Notes: generated by a model not told the origin, from the letters alone. Shown: positions 47,652-55,951, counted from the stretch's first letter. The stretch: DNA of 64,000 nucleotides from Streptomyces abyssomicinicus (GCF_008974245.1 NZ_BBZI01000005.1:592180-656179); one strand, 5' to 3'. Numbers and translations: made by a program.

Positions 47652-48610
47652 ACCCCGGACCGCCGGGACCGCCCGGCCCCGCACCGCCCGGCCCCGCGGG
47701 CCCCGCACCACCCGGCCCCGACCCGCGTGTCACCGTCGTGATCATCACGCACGACCGGCGCGACGAACTCCTGCGCACCCTCGACCGGCTTGCCGCCCTG
47801 CCGGAACGGCCGCGGGTGATCGTCACCGACAACGCCTCGGCCGACGGCACCGCCGCCGCGGTCGCCCGCCACCACCCCGGGGTGCGGCTGCTGCGCCCCG
47901 GCCGCAATCTCGGCGCGGTCGGCCGCAACCTGGCGGTGCGCCACGTCACCACCCCCTACGTCGCCTTCTGCGACGACGACACCTGGTGGGAGGCCGGCTC
48001 GCTGAGCGGGGCCGCCGATCTCCTCGACCGCTTCCCGGCGGTCGGCGCGGTGACGGCGCGCATCCTGGTGGAACCGGGCGGGACCGAGGACCCCATCGTC
48101 GGCGAACTGCGCGACTCGCCCGTTCCCGGTCCCGCCTGGCTGCCCGGGCCCGCGCTCGGTTCGTTCCTCGCGGCGGCGACGGTGCTGCGCGCCGATGCGT
48201 TCCGGGCGGCGGGCGGGTTCTCCCCCCGGCTCTGGCTCGGCGGGGAGGAGGAGCTGCTCGCCGCGGACCTCGCCGCGGCCGGCTGGTGGCTGGTGTACGC
48301 GGACTCCCTCACCATCCACCACCAGGCCTCCACGGCACGGGACTCCACCCTGCGGCGCACCCACGGCATCCGCAACACCCTGTGGTTCACCTGGCTGCGG
48401 CGCCCGGCCCGCGCGGCGCTGCGGCGCACCCTGCACCTGGCGCGGAGCGTGCCCCGGGACACGGCGTCGCTGCGCGGCTTCGCCCTCGCGGCGGCGGGGC
48501 TGCCGTGGGTGCTGCGCGAACGGCGGGTGCTGCCGGCGGCGGTGGAGTCCCGCCTGGCACTTCTGGAGGCGTCGCAACGCGCCTCGACCGCCCGGCGGTA
48601 CACGGGGTGA
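47648..48610 (+). CDS. Family 2 glycosyltransferase, Pro/Gly-rich N-terminus
   Basis: A 320-residue paralogue of the preceding gene: VTVVIITHDRRDELLRTLDR, VIVTDNASADGTAAAVARHH, VAFCDDDTWWEAG and LGGEEELLAADLAAAGWW occupy the same positions. It differs by a collagen-like N-terminus of about 25 residues (PGPPGPPGPAPPGPAG). The GTG start overlaps the upstream stop. It is the last gene of the glycan operon; the convergent DUF4396 gene ends nine bases away, leaving no room for a separate terminator. Confidence 0.88.
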   Translation: MNPGPPGPPGPAPPGPAGPAPPGPDPRVTVVIITHDRRDELLRTLDRLAALPERPRVIVTDNASADGTAAAVARHHPGVRLLRPGRNLGAVGRNLAVRHVTTPYVAFCDDDTWWEAGSLSGAADLLDRFPAVGAVTARILVEPGGTEDPIVGELRDSPVPGPAWLPGPALGSFLAAATVLRADAFRAAGGFSPRLWLGGEEELLAADLAAAGWWLVYADSLTIHHQASTARDSTLRRTHGIRNTLWFTWLRRPARAALRRTLHLARSVPRDTASLRGFALAAAGLPWVLRERRVLPAAVESRLALLEASQRASTARRYTG

Positions 48611-48619
48611 GGGGAGCCG

Positions 48620-49177
48620 TCAGTGGAAGCCGTGGACGACGGCGTGCCCCCTGCCGCGGCCGATCATCCACTTGTTGACCGGGGTGGTCACCAGGAACGC
48701 GACCGCGAAGCCGCCCAGCAGCGCCGACCAGAACAGGCCGTCGGACAGGTGGGCGTCCATCGCCCCGGGGACCAGCGCGATGATCCCGTTGTCGACCAGC
48801 TCCATGACCGCGATCGAGACGGTGTCGGCGGCCAGCGCCACCTTGACCGCGGCCCTCAGGCCGAGCCCGGCCCGGCGGACCGCGAACAGGGTGAAGGAGT
48901 AGCCGAAGACGAAGGCCAGCGCGATCGCCAGCACCATCGTCGGGACGTTGCCCCACATCAGCGCGGTGCCGATCACCATGCCGAGGATCTCGCCGACGGC
49001 GCAGCCGGTCAGGCAGTGCAGCGTCGCCTTCGCGGCCATGGCCCACGACGCCCCCGACCCGGCCGGACGGCCGCCGTGGACGTGGCCGTGGCCGTGGTGG
49101 TGCCCGTGCCCCTGCTCCTGACCGTGGTCGTGCCCGTGGCCGTGCGCGTCACCGGTGTGATCCGTGCTGTGCTCCAT
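48620..49177 (-). CDS. His-rich DUF4396 membrane protein, likely copper-responsive
   Basis: A 185-residue protein. The first 35 residues carry 13 histidines (H3 to H34; AHGHGHDHGQEQGHGHHHGH), a metal-binding tail. Then come about four membrane segments of DUF4396 type (LTGCAVGEILGMVIGTALMW, VLAIALAFVFGYSFTLFAV, MELVDNGIIALVPGAM, LFWSALLGGFAVAFLVTTPV). The conserved Cys pair in HCLTGC could also bind metal. ATG 49177 has GGGAG seven bases upstream. A near-ideal CsoR-type palindrome lies 72-88 bases upstream, so copper-induced expression and a role in copper handling are proposed. Confidence 0.82.
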   Translation of the reverse strand: MEHSTDHTGDAHGHGHDHGQEQGHGHHHGHGHVHGGRPAGSGASWAMAAKATLHCLTGCAVGEILGMVIGTALMWGNVPTMVLAIALAFVFGYSFTLFAVRRAGLGLRAAVKVALAADTVSIAVMELVDNGIIALVPGAMDAHLSDGLFWSALLGGFAVAFLVTTPVNKWMIGRGRGHAVVHGFH

Positions 49178-49248
49178 GACGGTTCTCCCCATCACTGTCA
49201 GGCGGCTCTCGGGAGGGACCGGCCGCGGCCCCCGCACCCCTGAACCAT

Positions 49249-49265
49249 ATACCCCCTGGGGGTAT
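49249..49265 (-). promoter_or_regulatory. CsoR-type operator ATACCCCC-T-GGGGGTAT
   Basis: A perfect 17-bp palindrome with TACCC and GGGTA ends, the pattern known for copper-sensing CsoR repressors in actinobacteria. The only gene it can serve is the His-rich DUF4396 gene transcribed leftward, because the gene to the right ends at 49349 and points the same way. Confidence 0.7.
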
Positions 49266-49348
49266 TCCGGGAGTGGCGTCCGGCCATGCGGGAAGGCCCG
49301 TGGGGCACCGGGGGCGGCTCCGGCCGCGGGCGTACGGCGCCCCTCGCC

Positions 49349-50284
49349 TCACCCCTCGTGGTGCAGCGCGCCCAGCAGTGCGTCGGCGGGGTCCCGTGGA
49401 GCCGTGCGGGCGACGGCCGCCGCGGTGTCCCGGCCCTCCGTCGAGAGGCACCAGCGCAGCCATCGCTCCAGCGCCGTGGGGCACACGTGCTCCCCGGGCA
49501 CGACCGCGGGCCACCCCCACACCCGCCCCTGCGCCGACACCTTCGCCCCTCCGGCGACCGGGTCCACCGCCACCACCGGCACCCCGGACCGCAGCCCGAG
49601 CACCAGCCCGTGCAGCCGGTCCGTCACCACCGCGTCCAGCCGCCGCAGCACCGCCTCCAGCTGTCCCGCCGTCGCTGCCCGCCGCCAGTCGCGGGTGTCC
49701 AGCCGCGTCTCCAGCTCCAGCCGCGCGCAGTCCACCTCCGCGAGCCATCCGGTGACCGCCGCGGCCACCGCGTCGTGCAGCCGCCGCCCGGCGTACTCGT
49801 GCTGACCGTGGGTGAGGATCACCCCCACCACCGGCACGGCCCGCCCGGCCGGGGCTCGGGCCGCCAGGTCGGGGGCCGCCGCCCCCGCGGCGTCCCGAGC
49901 CAGCACCCGGTGGAAACCGCGCGCCGCGGCCGACGCGGGGTCGACCACCGACACCCCCACCGCGATCCGCACGCAGTCCGCGAACCGCTGGTGGAGCCGC
50001 TCGATCTGCCACCCGTGCACCGGCCCGCACGTGAAGACGAGGTGGGAGTAGGAGGCCGGATCGGCCTGCTCGAGGGAGAGGTCCCCCGGCCGGAAGCCGG
50101 GGCTCCAGGCCACGTCGTAGGGCAGCCCGGCCCCGTCCAGCACCTCGCGGACGCGGTCGAGCGCCAGCACGTCCCCGGCGGTGGCCTCCCCGTGCAGGAA
50201 GCTGAACCACCCGGTCACCAGGATCCGCCGTACCGGGCCCCCGCCCGGCGGGAGCCCGTGCGCGGCGTCGTCGGTCGTACGCAC
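49349..50284 (-). CDS. Polysaccharide pyruvyl transferase family protein
   Basis: A 311-residue protein. ILVTGWFSFLHGEATAGDVL resembles the N-terminal loop of CsaB/WcaK pyruvyltransferases, and the C-terminal signature VVTDRLHGLVLGLRSGVPVV is characteristic. The family puts a pyruvate ketal on sugars of surface polymers. It lies just past the glycan operon on the other strand, so it may modify that polymer. GTG 50284 is the longest start; no clear ribosome site is visible, and a GTG further in would cut the first strand. Confidence 0.82.
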   Translation of the reverse strand: MRTTDDAAHGLPPGGGPVRRILVTGWFSFLHGEATAGDVLALDRVREVLDGAGLPYDVAWSPGFRPGDLSLEQADPASYSHLVFTCGPVHGWQIERLHQRFADCVRIAVGVSVVDPASAAARGFHRVLARDAAGAAAPDLAARAPAGRAVPVVGVILTHGQHEYAGRRLHDAVAAAVTGWLAEVDCARLELETRLDTRDWRRAATAGQLEAVLRRLDAVVTDRLHGLVLGLRSGVPVVAVDPVAGGAKVSAQGRVWGWPAVVPGEHVCPTALERWLRWCLSTEGRDTAAAVARTAPRDPADALLGALHHEG

Positions 50285-50448
50285 AATGCCGGACGAGTCC
50301 CCGCCCCGCCGCAGGTCAAGCGCCCTACGGCCGGACGATCCGCCGGATACGCGGAGAATCGGCTGAGATCCGAGGCAAAAGACCGTTTCATTGGTTTTGT
50401 CCGTGTCTACCCGTTGGGGCGAGCCGAGTGTGGAAGGAGGGTGATGAA

Positions 50449-51564
50449 ATGATCACCCGAGACCAGATCCCCGCTGTCCTCGACCATCCGGTGTACGACG
50501 GCACGGGCACGAAGATCGGCGAGGCCAAGCACGTCTTCCTCGACGACGCGACCGGCCGCCCGGAGTGGGTGAGCGTCAAGACCGGCCTCTTCGGCGGCGG
50601 TGAGACGTTCGTCCCGATCCGCGACGCCTCGGTGGTGGAGGACCACCTCGAGGTGCCGTACACCAAGGACAAGGTCAAGGACGCCCCCGACGTCGTGGTC
50701 GACAGCGGCGGTCACCTCTCCCGCGAGGAGGAGCACCGCCTGTACGAGTACTACGGCGTCCAGTGGGACCAGGCGTGGGAGGAGTCCACCGGCCAGGGCC
50801 AGGGCCAGGGTCAGGGCCAGGCCTCGACGTCCGGCCGGAGCGGCAAGGACGCGGGGACGGCCGGCGCGGCCGGTGCGGCCGGGGCCGCGGGGGCGGCCGG
50901 GGGTGTGGCCGGAGGCATCGCCGGCAAGGCGTCGTCCGCACGCGGGCGCAAGGCCGGGGAGGCCGACGACACCGGCCGGGCCTACGCGGGCGGTACCGGC
51001 GCGGAGGGCCGCAGCTCCGGCACCGAGGCGCGCGGCAAGGGCTTCGAGTCCCGAACCCGGTCCGGCGCCGCAGGGGACGTCGGCCAGGAGACGGCCGAGA
51101 ACGCGATGACGCGCTCCGAGGAGCGCATGCACGTACGCGTCGAGCGTCAGGAGAGCGGCCGGGCCAGGCTGCACAAGTACGTCGACACGGAAGAGGTGCA
51201 GCAGAGCGTTCCGCTGCGGTACGAGGAGGTCCGCGTCGTCCGCGAGCCGATCACCGACGCCAACCGTTCCTCGGCGCTCTCCGGCGAGCCGCTGAAGGAG
51301 GCGGAGTACGAGGTGACGCTCCACTCCGAACGGCCCGTGGTGGAGACCGAGGTGGTCCCGGTCGAGCGGGTCCGGCTCACCACGGAGGAGCGTGTCCAGA
51401 ACAAGACCGTCACCGGCCGTGTCCGCAGGGAGCGGATCGAGACGGAGGGCTTCGAGTCGTCCACGGGCACGGACGCCTCGTCCTCGCCCTCACCCGGCGT
51501 GGACGCCGGCGGTCTCGGCGGCGAGGGCGGAGGCCGCGGCAAGCACCGCAAGGGAGGAAGGTGA
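50449..51564 (+). CDS. PRC-barrel and DUF2382 stress-type protein
   Basis: A 371-residue protein. The N-terminal PRC-barrel (residues 1-85: ITRDQIPAVLDHPVYDGTGT, IGEAKHVFLDDATGRPEWVS) is followed by a low-complexity linker (GQGQGQGQGQAST and repeated AGAAGA), then a DUF2382 domain (MTRSEERMHVRVERQESGRA, VRREPIT-like VVREPITDANR, and a final VTGRVRRERIETEGF). Proteins of this layout are cytoplasmic and often under general-stress sigma factors; the molecular role is unknown. ATG 50449 has GGAAGGAGGG seven bases upstream. Two strong hairpins follow. Confidence 0.87.
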   Translation: MITRDQIPAVLDHPVYDGTGTKIGEAKHVFLDDATGRPEWVSVKTGLFGGGETFVPIRDASVVEDHLEVPYTKDKVKDAPDVVVDSGGHLSREEEHRLYEYYGVQWDQAWEESTGQGQGQGQGQASTSGRSGKDAGTAGAAGAAGAAGAAGGVAGGIAGKASSARGRKAGEADDTGRAYAGGTGAEGRSSGTEARGKGFESRTRSGAAGDVGQETAENAMTRSEERMHVRVERQESGRARLHKYVDTEEVQQSVPLRYEEVRVVREPITDANRSSALSGEPLKEAEYEVTLHSERPVVETEVVPVERVRLTTEERVQNKTVTGRVRRERIETEGFESSTGTDASSSPSPGVDAGGLGGEGGGRGKHRKGGR

Positions 51565-51584
51565 CAGCCCTTCCACAGCTGGAC

Positions 51585-51627
51585 GGGGGGCGCTGCGGGT
51601 CGCTCGTGGTCGTCCGCAACGCCCCCC
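51585..51627 (+). terminator. Terminator hairpin of the DUF2382 gene
   Basis: GGGGGGCGCTGCGG pairs with CCGCAACGCCCCCC, 13 of 14 positions, around a 15-base loop. It begins 21 bases after the DUF2382 stop, the usual place for a terminator. Confidence 0.7.
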
Positions 51628-51702
51628 GGTCTTCGGCCCGTTGTCGGGGTCAAGGTCAGCCTAGGAGGATGCCCACCCGGCGCACATGAGGGACTGCCCT
51701 GC

Positions 51703-51740
51703 GGGGCGGACCGAGGGTTTTCCCTCCCTCGGCCCGCCCC
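51703..51740. terminator. Bidirectional terminator hairpin
   Basis: GGGGCGGACCGAGGG pairs with CCCTCGGCCCGCCCC with one A-C mismatch and an eight-base loop rich in T and C. It lies between convergent genes and could stop transcription from both; it is 146 bases from the LuxR stop. Confidence 0.65.
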
Positions 51741-51885
51741 GTCCACGCGCGCGGAGCCACAGGCCCCTCGCCCGTGTCGCAGTCCCGTCCCGGGCCGCCG
51801 TCCCGCGTCGCCGTCCCGGGCCGTCCGTCCCGGGCCGTGCCGGGGCGACGCGTGCCGGGTGCGCCCGGGTGCCTCCGGAGGCAGG

Positions 51886-54759
51886 TCAGCCGCCCGCGTG
51901 GCCCGCGGTGAGGCGGACGATGTCGATACGGGAGCGGATGCCCAGCTTCCGGTAGACCCGCGTGAGGGTCGCCTCCACCGTCTTCACGCTCACGAACAGC
52001 CGCCCCGCGATCTCCCGGTTGGTCGCCCCCTCCATGACCAGGCCGGCCACCTGCCGTTCCATCGCCGCGAGCCCCTCCAGCGCCGCCGCCCCGGCCCGGC
52101 CGGGCCCCGCGGCGGCGGCCGGGCCGGAGACGGGCGCGGGAGCCGCGTGCGCCACGGCCTCCACCCGCCGCAGCCACGGCAGCGCCCGGCACCGCCGGAA
52201 CAGCCGTGCCGCCTCCTCCAGCGCGCCCGCCGCGTTGCGTCCGTCGCGGGACAGCAGCTCGGCCCGGGCCAGCAGGGTGCGTCCCTCCGAGAGCCGTCGC
52301 CCGAGCCCGGCCAGCCGGTCCCGGGACCGCCCCAGCAGGTACTCCGCCCCGTCCGGATCGCCCTCCGCGGCCAGCGCGAACGCCTCCGCGCGGTCCAGGA
52401 CCGCCAGCACGCCCTCCCGGCCCAGCCGGGCCGCGCGGACCCGGGTCTCCTCCACCAGCCGCCGCGCCTCACCCGTCTCCCCGGTGCGCACCAGGGCCTC
52501 CGCCAGGTCGCCGTGCCAGCGGCTGCCGGCCGGGTCGTCCATGCCGACCCCCGCCTCCAGCGCCCGCACCCGGCGCAGCACCCGGACCGCGTCCGCCGGG
52601 TCGCCCGAGGCCAGCCGCACCTGGCCGAGCGCGGCCAGGGCCCGGGCCAGGAAGATCTGGTCGCCGTCGCGCTCCGCCGCGCGCACCGCCTCCTCGGCCA
52701 GCTCCCCGGCGCGCGCCGGGTCGCCGCCGGCGGCCTCCGCCAGTGCGGCGAGCGCCCCCGCCGCGGCCTCGCCGATCCCGGTGTCGCGGGCCAGCCGCAG
52801 GGTTTCACGGGCCAGGTCGAGGGCCCGCCCGCAGTGCCCGGAGCGCAGCTCCGTCTCGGCGAGCAGCCGCAGGTACTGCACCTCGGCCTCGACCATGCCG
52901 CGCCGCCGCGCGCCGCGGAGCAGGGCGGTCACGGTGGACCGCGCCTCGTCCAGCCGGTCGCCCATCAGCATCCAGCGGCAGTGCACCGCCCCGGCCCCGT
53001 TGGGGTCGCAGGCCACCGCCTCGTCCTGGGGGGCCTCGAGGGCGCGCGCGATCGTGGCGGGGGCGTCGGGATGGCCGCGCAGCACCTCCATGTGGGCCTG
53101 GAAGGCGAGCGCGAGCAGTTCGGTCCGGCGGTCCTGCCCCGCGGCGGCCAGCCGCGCGGCGCGCGCCGCCTCCTGGTGGGCGCGGCCGCTGTCCCCCTCC
53201 ACCAGCAGGGCCTGCCAGGCCAGCTGATGGTGCACCAGGCCCAGCAGGCGCGGGTCGTCCCCGGCGTCGGCGAGGGCCTGCGGGAGGACGGCGTCCACCT
53301 CCGCCATCGCCTGGCCGGCCGAGTCGATCACCACCATCCAGGCACGCACCCGGTCGGCCGCCTCGGTGGCCCGGCGCAGCACGTCGTGGGCGATGTCGCG
53401 GGCCAGGTCGGTCTCACCGGCGGTCAGCGCGTCCTCGGCGGCGCGCAGCCGGTGTGCGTCGGGGGAGTGGGCGCCCGGGGAGCTCGGTGACGTCCGCGGC
53501 GCGTGCCGCGCCGCCAGCAGGCCCAGGGCGGCCGCGACCGAGGGGGCCCCGCGGTCGCGGGCGAGTCCGGCCGCCTCGGAGAGCCGGGCCGCGACCTCGG
53601 GGTCGGCGCCCGCGGTGGCGAGGGCGAGGTGCCGGGCGCGTTCGATGGGGTCGAAGGCCGCCCGGGAGAGCGCCGCGTGGACGGCCCGCCGCTCCGGGCC
53701 GTCGGCCGCCGCGTAGAGCGCGGACGGCACCAGCGGGTGGGTGAACCGCACGGTGCGGTTCTCCGGGTCGGCGACCAGCACGCCGAGCGCGCAGGCGCGC
53801 TCGACGTCCGCCTCGGCGTCAGGCCGCCCGGCGGCGTGCAGCAGGGCCAGGGTGGGGCGGGCGCCCGCGGCGGCGACCAGCAGGGTCCGGCGGGTCTCGG
53901 CCGGAAGCCGGTCCAGCCGGCCGAGCAGGAGCGCGCTCAGCGAGGTCGGGACCGGCAGCGGCTCGCCCGGCCGGGGCGCCGTCGGGCTCTCGGCCAGCGC
54001 GCGGCCGAGTTCCAGCGCGAACATCGGGTTGCCGTCGCTGGCCGCGCCGATGGCCCGCACGGTGGAACGGGGCAGCGACCGGTGCCCGCGGCGGGTGAGC
54101 AGCGCGGAGATCTGCCCGCGCTCCAGCGGGCCGACCCGCAGCGCCTCGGAGTCGTGCGGCAGACCGCGCAGGCAGGTGCCGACGTCCAGCCCGTCGGGGC
54201 TGTCGGTGCGCAGCGCGCAGAGCATCCGCACCCGGCTGCCGTTGATCCGCCGGGCGGCGAACCCGAGGAGCTCGGTGCTGGCCCGGTCCAGCCACTGGAG
54301 GTCGTCCGCGACCACCAGCACCGGCCCTTCGGCGGCCAGGGCCCGGAAGGCCGCCAGCACGGCCAGCCGCAGGGCCAGGCCGTGGTGCCCGTCCGGCTGC
54401 AGCACCGTCTCACCGTGCCCGGTGAGCGCGGCCTCCAGCGCCGTGCGCTGGGCGGCCGGCAGACGGTCGGCGACCCGGTCCAGGACGGGGCCGAGGAGAT
54501 CGGCGATGGCCAGGAAGGGGAGATGGGATTCCGACTCGGTCGCCGAACAGCGCAGCACCGTCCGCGACTTTCCGGCATATTCCGCTGCCAGTGCCCTCAC
54601 GACCGTCGATTTGCCGATTCCGGCCGGTCCGTGGAGCAGCACCCCGCCGCCGCGGTCGAGTCGTCGCCGGGCCGCGGCGAACAACTCCTCCTGGCCGATG
54701 ACCTGCTCGTTCGTCAGGCCGGAGCGGTGGTCGGCTGGGTCCTGGAGGTCGTGTGGCAC
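51886..54759 (-). CDS. Large LuxR-family (LAL) transcriptional regulator
   Basis: A 957-residue regulator. The N-terminal AAA/STAND ATPase has Walker A GPAGIGKST (44-52) and Walker B VLVVADDLQWLDRAS. The middle is a long run of helical repeats of TPR type, alanine- and arginine-rich. The C-terminal LuxR HTH (about 895-950) reads GATNREIAGRLFVSVKTVEA then YRKLGIRSRID. LAL proteins often activate secondary metabolite or sugar-use operons; no target adjoins it. GTG 54759 was chosen because GGGGAG lies eight bases upstream, with the GTG six bases earlier too close. The frame extends far upstream only as non-coding DNA. Confidence 0.9.
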   Translation of the reverse strand: MPHDLQDPADHRSGLTNEQVIGQEELFAAARRRLDRGGGVLLHGPAGIGKSTVVRALAAEYAGKSRTVLRCSATESESHLPFLAIADLLGPVLDRVADRLPAAQRTALEAALTGHGETVLQPDGHHGLALRLAVLAAFRALAAEGPVLVVADDLQWLDRASTELLGFAARRINGSRVRMLCALRTDSPDGLDVGTCLRGLPHDSEALRVGPLERGQISALLTRRGHRSLPRSTVRAIGAASDGNPMFALELGRALAESPTAPRPGEPLPVPTSLSALLLGRLDRLPAETRRTLLVAAAGARPTLALLHAAGRPDAEADVERACALGVLVADPENRTVRFTHPLVPSALYAAADGPERRAVHAALSRAAFDPIERARHLALATAGADPEVAARLSEAAGLARDRGAPSVAAALGLLAARHAPRTSPSSPGAHSPDAHRLRAAEDALTAGETDLARDIAHDVLRRATEAADRVRAWMVVIDSAGQAMAEVDAVLPQALADAGDDPRLLGLVHHQLAWQALLVEGDSGRAHQEAARAARLAAAGQDRRTELLALAFQAHMEVLRGHPDAPATIARALEAPQDEAVACDPNGAGAVHCRWMLMGDRLDEARSTVTALLRGARRRGMVEAEVQYLRLLAETELRSGHCGRALDLARETLRLARDTGIGEAAAGALAALAEAAGGDPARAGELAEEAVRAAERDGDQIFLARALAALGQVRLASGDPADAVRVLRRVRALEAGVGMDDPAGSRWHGDLAEALVRTGETGEARRLVEETRVRAARLGREGVLAVLDRAEAFALAAEGDPDGAEYLLGRSRDRLAGLGRRLSEGRTLLARAELLSRDGRNAAGALEEAARLFRRCRALPWLRRVEAVAHAAPAPVSGPAAAAGPGRAGAAALEGLAAMERQVAGLVMEGATNREIAGRLFVSVKTVEATLTRVYRKLGIRSRIDIVRLTAGHAGG

Positions 54760-55074
54760 GGTCACCGCTCCCCTCGAATGTCGTGTCCTGGCCAATGGTA
54801 AGCATCGGCTCCCGGGAATCGGACGGCTTGCGGGCGGGGCCTCTCCCACAACGCCGGGCGTCCGGAGCGTAATTGAAATCCGGGAAAAGGAAAGGGCGCA
54901 CCCGGGCCGAATACCGCTTCCGGGCGGCGGGCCGGGGGAGGGGCCCGGTGCCGGGCCCGGCGGCCGGTCCGTCCCGCGGCGGGCGGTGGCCGGAACCACA
55001 CCGTCGCACCGGCCGCCGGGTACCGGGCGGCGGCTCCCCGTGCGTCGCGGCCGGGCGTGGTGGCGGCCGTGGCG

Positions 55075-55209
55075 GACGCCCCGTGCGGTGACGCGCCGTG
55101 GGGTGACGCGCCGTGCGGTGACCCCCCGTGCGGTGACGCCCCGTGCAGCGACGCCCCGTGCAGCGACGCCTGGCGGAGCAATGCCCGGTGGAGCGACGCG
55201 CCGCTGACG
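55075..55209. repeat. 15-bp tandem repeat array, about nine units
   Basis: Units start at 55075 and every 15 bases after: GACGCCCCGTGCGGT, GACGCGCCGTGGGGT, GACGCGCCGTGCGGT and so on, with units 5 and 6 identical (GACGCCCCGTGCAGC) and the last three degenerate. The 15-base period keeps an open frame by chance. It is a likely variable-number locus. Confidence 0.85.
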
Positions 55210-55217
55210 CGCGGCAG

Positions 55218-55255
55218 CGCGCGCGGCCCCGCCCGGGTCGGCGGGGCCGCGCGCG
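55218..55255 (-). terminator. 16-bp perfect hairpin after the zinc-ribbon gene
   Basis: CGCGCGCGGCCCCGCC and GGCGGGGCCGCGCGCG form a perfect 16-bp stem with loop CGGGTC. It starts 34 bases beyond the stop of the minus-strand gene at 55289, fitting a terminator. Confidence 0.75.
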
Positions 55256-55288
55256 AAACCGCCGGCCGTAACTCCCCGGGCGGGGAGG

Positions 55289-55951
55289 TCACCCCTCGGC
55301 CAGGGTGTCCGCGGCCTCGTTGACGGCCTGCGGCGTGCCCGTGCGGTCGAGGAGGAAGAGCGGGATCTCCAGCTGCCCGGCGCGCTCCAGGGCGGGCGGG
55401 TCGTACCCGGCCAGCGAGAAGTGGACACCGCGCGCCGACTCGGTCATCGCGGTCAGCCACAGGCACTCCACCGCACGCGCCGACGAGGGCTCGGTGCCCG
55501 GGTCGACGTGGGCGATCAGGCCGCGGGCCGACAGGGCGATGCCGGACGGCGGCCGCTGGTCGGCGCGGCGCACGTCCGGATGGCCCAGCCACCGCAGGTA
55601 CAGCGCCGCCGCCGAGACCGCGTCCAGCGGCGTGCGGATGGTCACCGGCTGGAAGGCCGGCCGGCCCGCCGACGGACCGGTGGCGCCCTCCGCGGTCAGC
55701 ACCGGGAGCCGCAGCACCACACCGCAGGGGCAGCCCAGTTCCGGCCACGGCCACTGCGTGGGCAGGGAGCACCGGGGGCAGTGCACGGTCACCCAGCTCT
55801 CGTGCCAGACCCGACGGGTCAGCTGGACCGGTTCGCCCGAGACGTCCAGCGCAGGGGCCACGGGAGTGCCGCAGGCGCAGGGGAACGCCGGTACCCGGTA
55901 GACGTGCTCGCGCCGGCAGGCCGGGCAACACACCGGAACCTTTTCGGACAT
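55289..55951 (-). CDS. Zinc-ribbon CpXC-like hypothetical protein
   Basis: A 220-residue protein. Two Cys pairs near the N-terminus (CCPACRREH and CACGTP) and two more (CPRCSLP and CPCGVVL) suggest one or two zinc ribbons in residues 7-80. The C-terminal part (IRTPLDAVSAAALYLRWLGH and VHFSLAGYDPPALERAGQLE) is mixed alpha/beta. This resembles CpXC-type proteins of Streptomyces with no known role. ATG 55951 has GGAG five bases upstream; a GTG six bases earlier overlaps that site. It is divergent from gcl. Confidence 0.75.
   Translation of the reverse strand: MSEKVPVCCPACRREHVYRVPAFPCACGTPVAPALDVSGEPVQLTRRVWHESWVTVHCPRCSLPTQWPWPELGCPCGVVLRLPVLTAEGATGPSAGRPAFQPVTIRTPLDAVSAAALYLRWLGHPDVRRADQRPPSGIALSARGLIAHVDPGTEPSSARAVECLWLTAMTESARGVHFSLAGYDPPALERAGQLEIPLFLLDRTGTPQAVNEAADTLAEG

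Larger units (their letters stand above)
51565..51885. other. Convergent intergenic region with two terminators
   Basis: These 321 bases lie between the converging DUF2382 and LuxR genes. They contain two strong hairpins (51585-51627 and 51703-51740), then a stretch of GTCCCGGGCCGTCC-like imperfect repeats (51783-51850). No gene is seen. A half-site resembling an iron box (51647-51662) was judged too weak. Confidence 0.7.
54760..55288. other. Upstream region of the LuxR gene with repeats
   Basis: These 529 bases hold the LuxR promoter area (AT-richer segment near 54868-54890, AATTGAAATCC), a 15-bp tandem repeat array (55075-55209) and a strong hairpin (55218-55255) ending the zinc-ribbon gene. 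The + strand frame across the array encodes DAPCG-type repeats but lacks a ribosome site and is taken as non-coding. Confidence 0.55.

Noticed and set aside
51647..51662. AAGGTCAGCCTAGGA, resembling half an iron box
   Set aside because: Only one half matches and it lies between convergent gene ends, where no promoter is needed.
55057..55323. Cysteine-rich 88-codon frame with DAPCG repeats
   Set aside because: It is produced by the 15-bp repeat array, has no ribosome site and runs into the end of the minus-strand zinc-ribbon gene.
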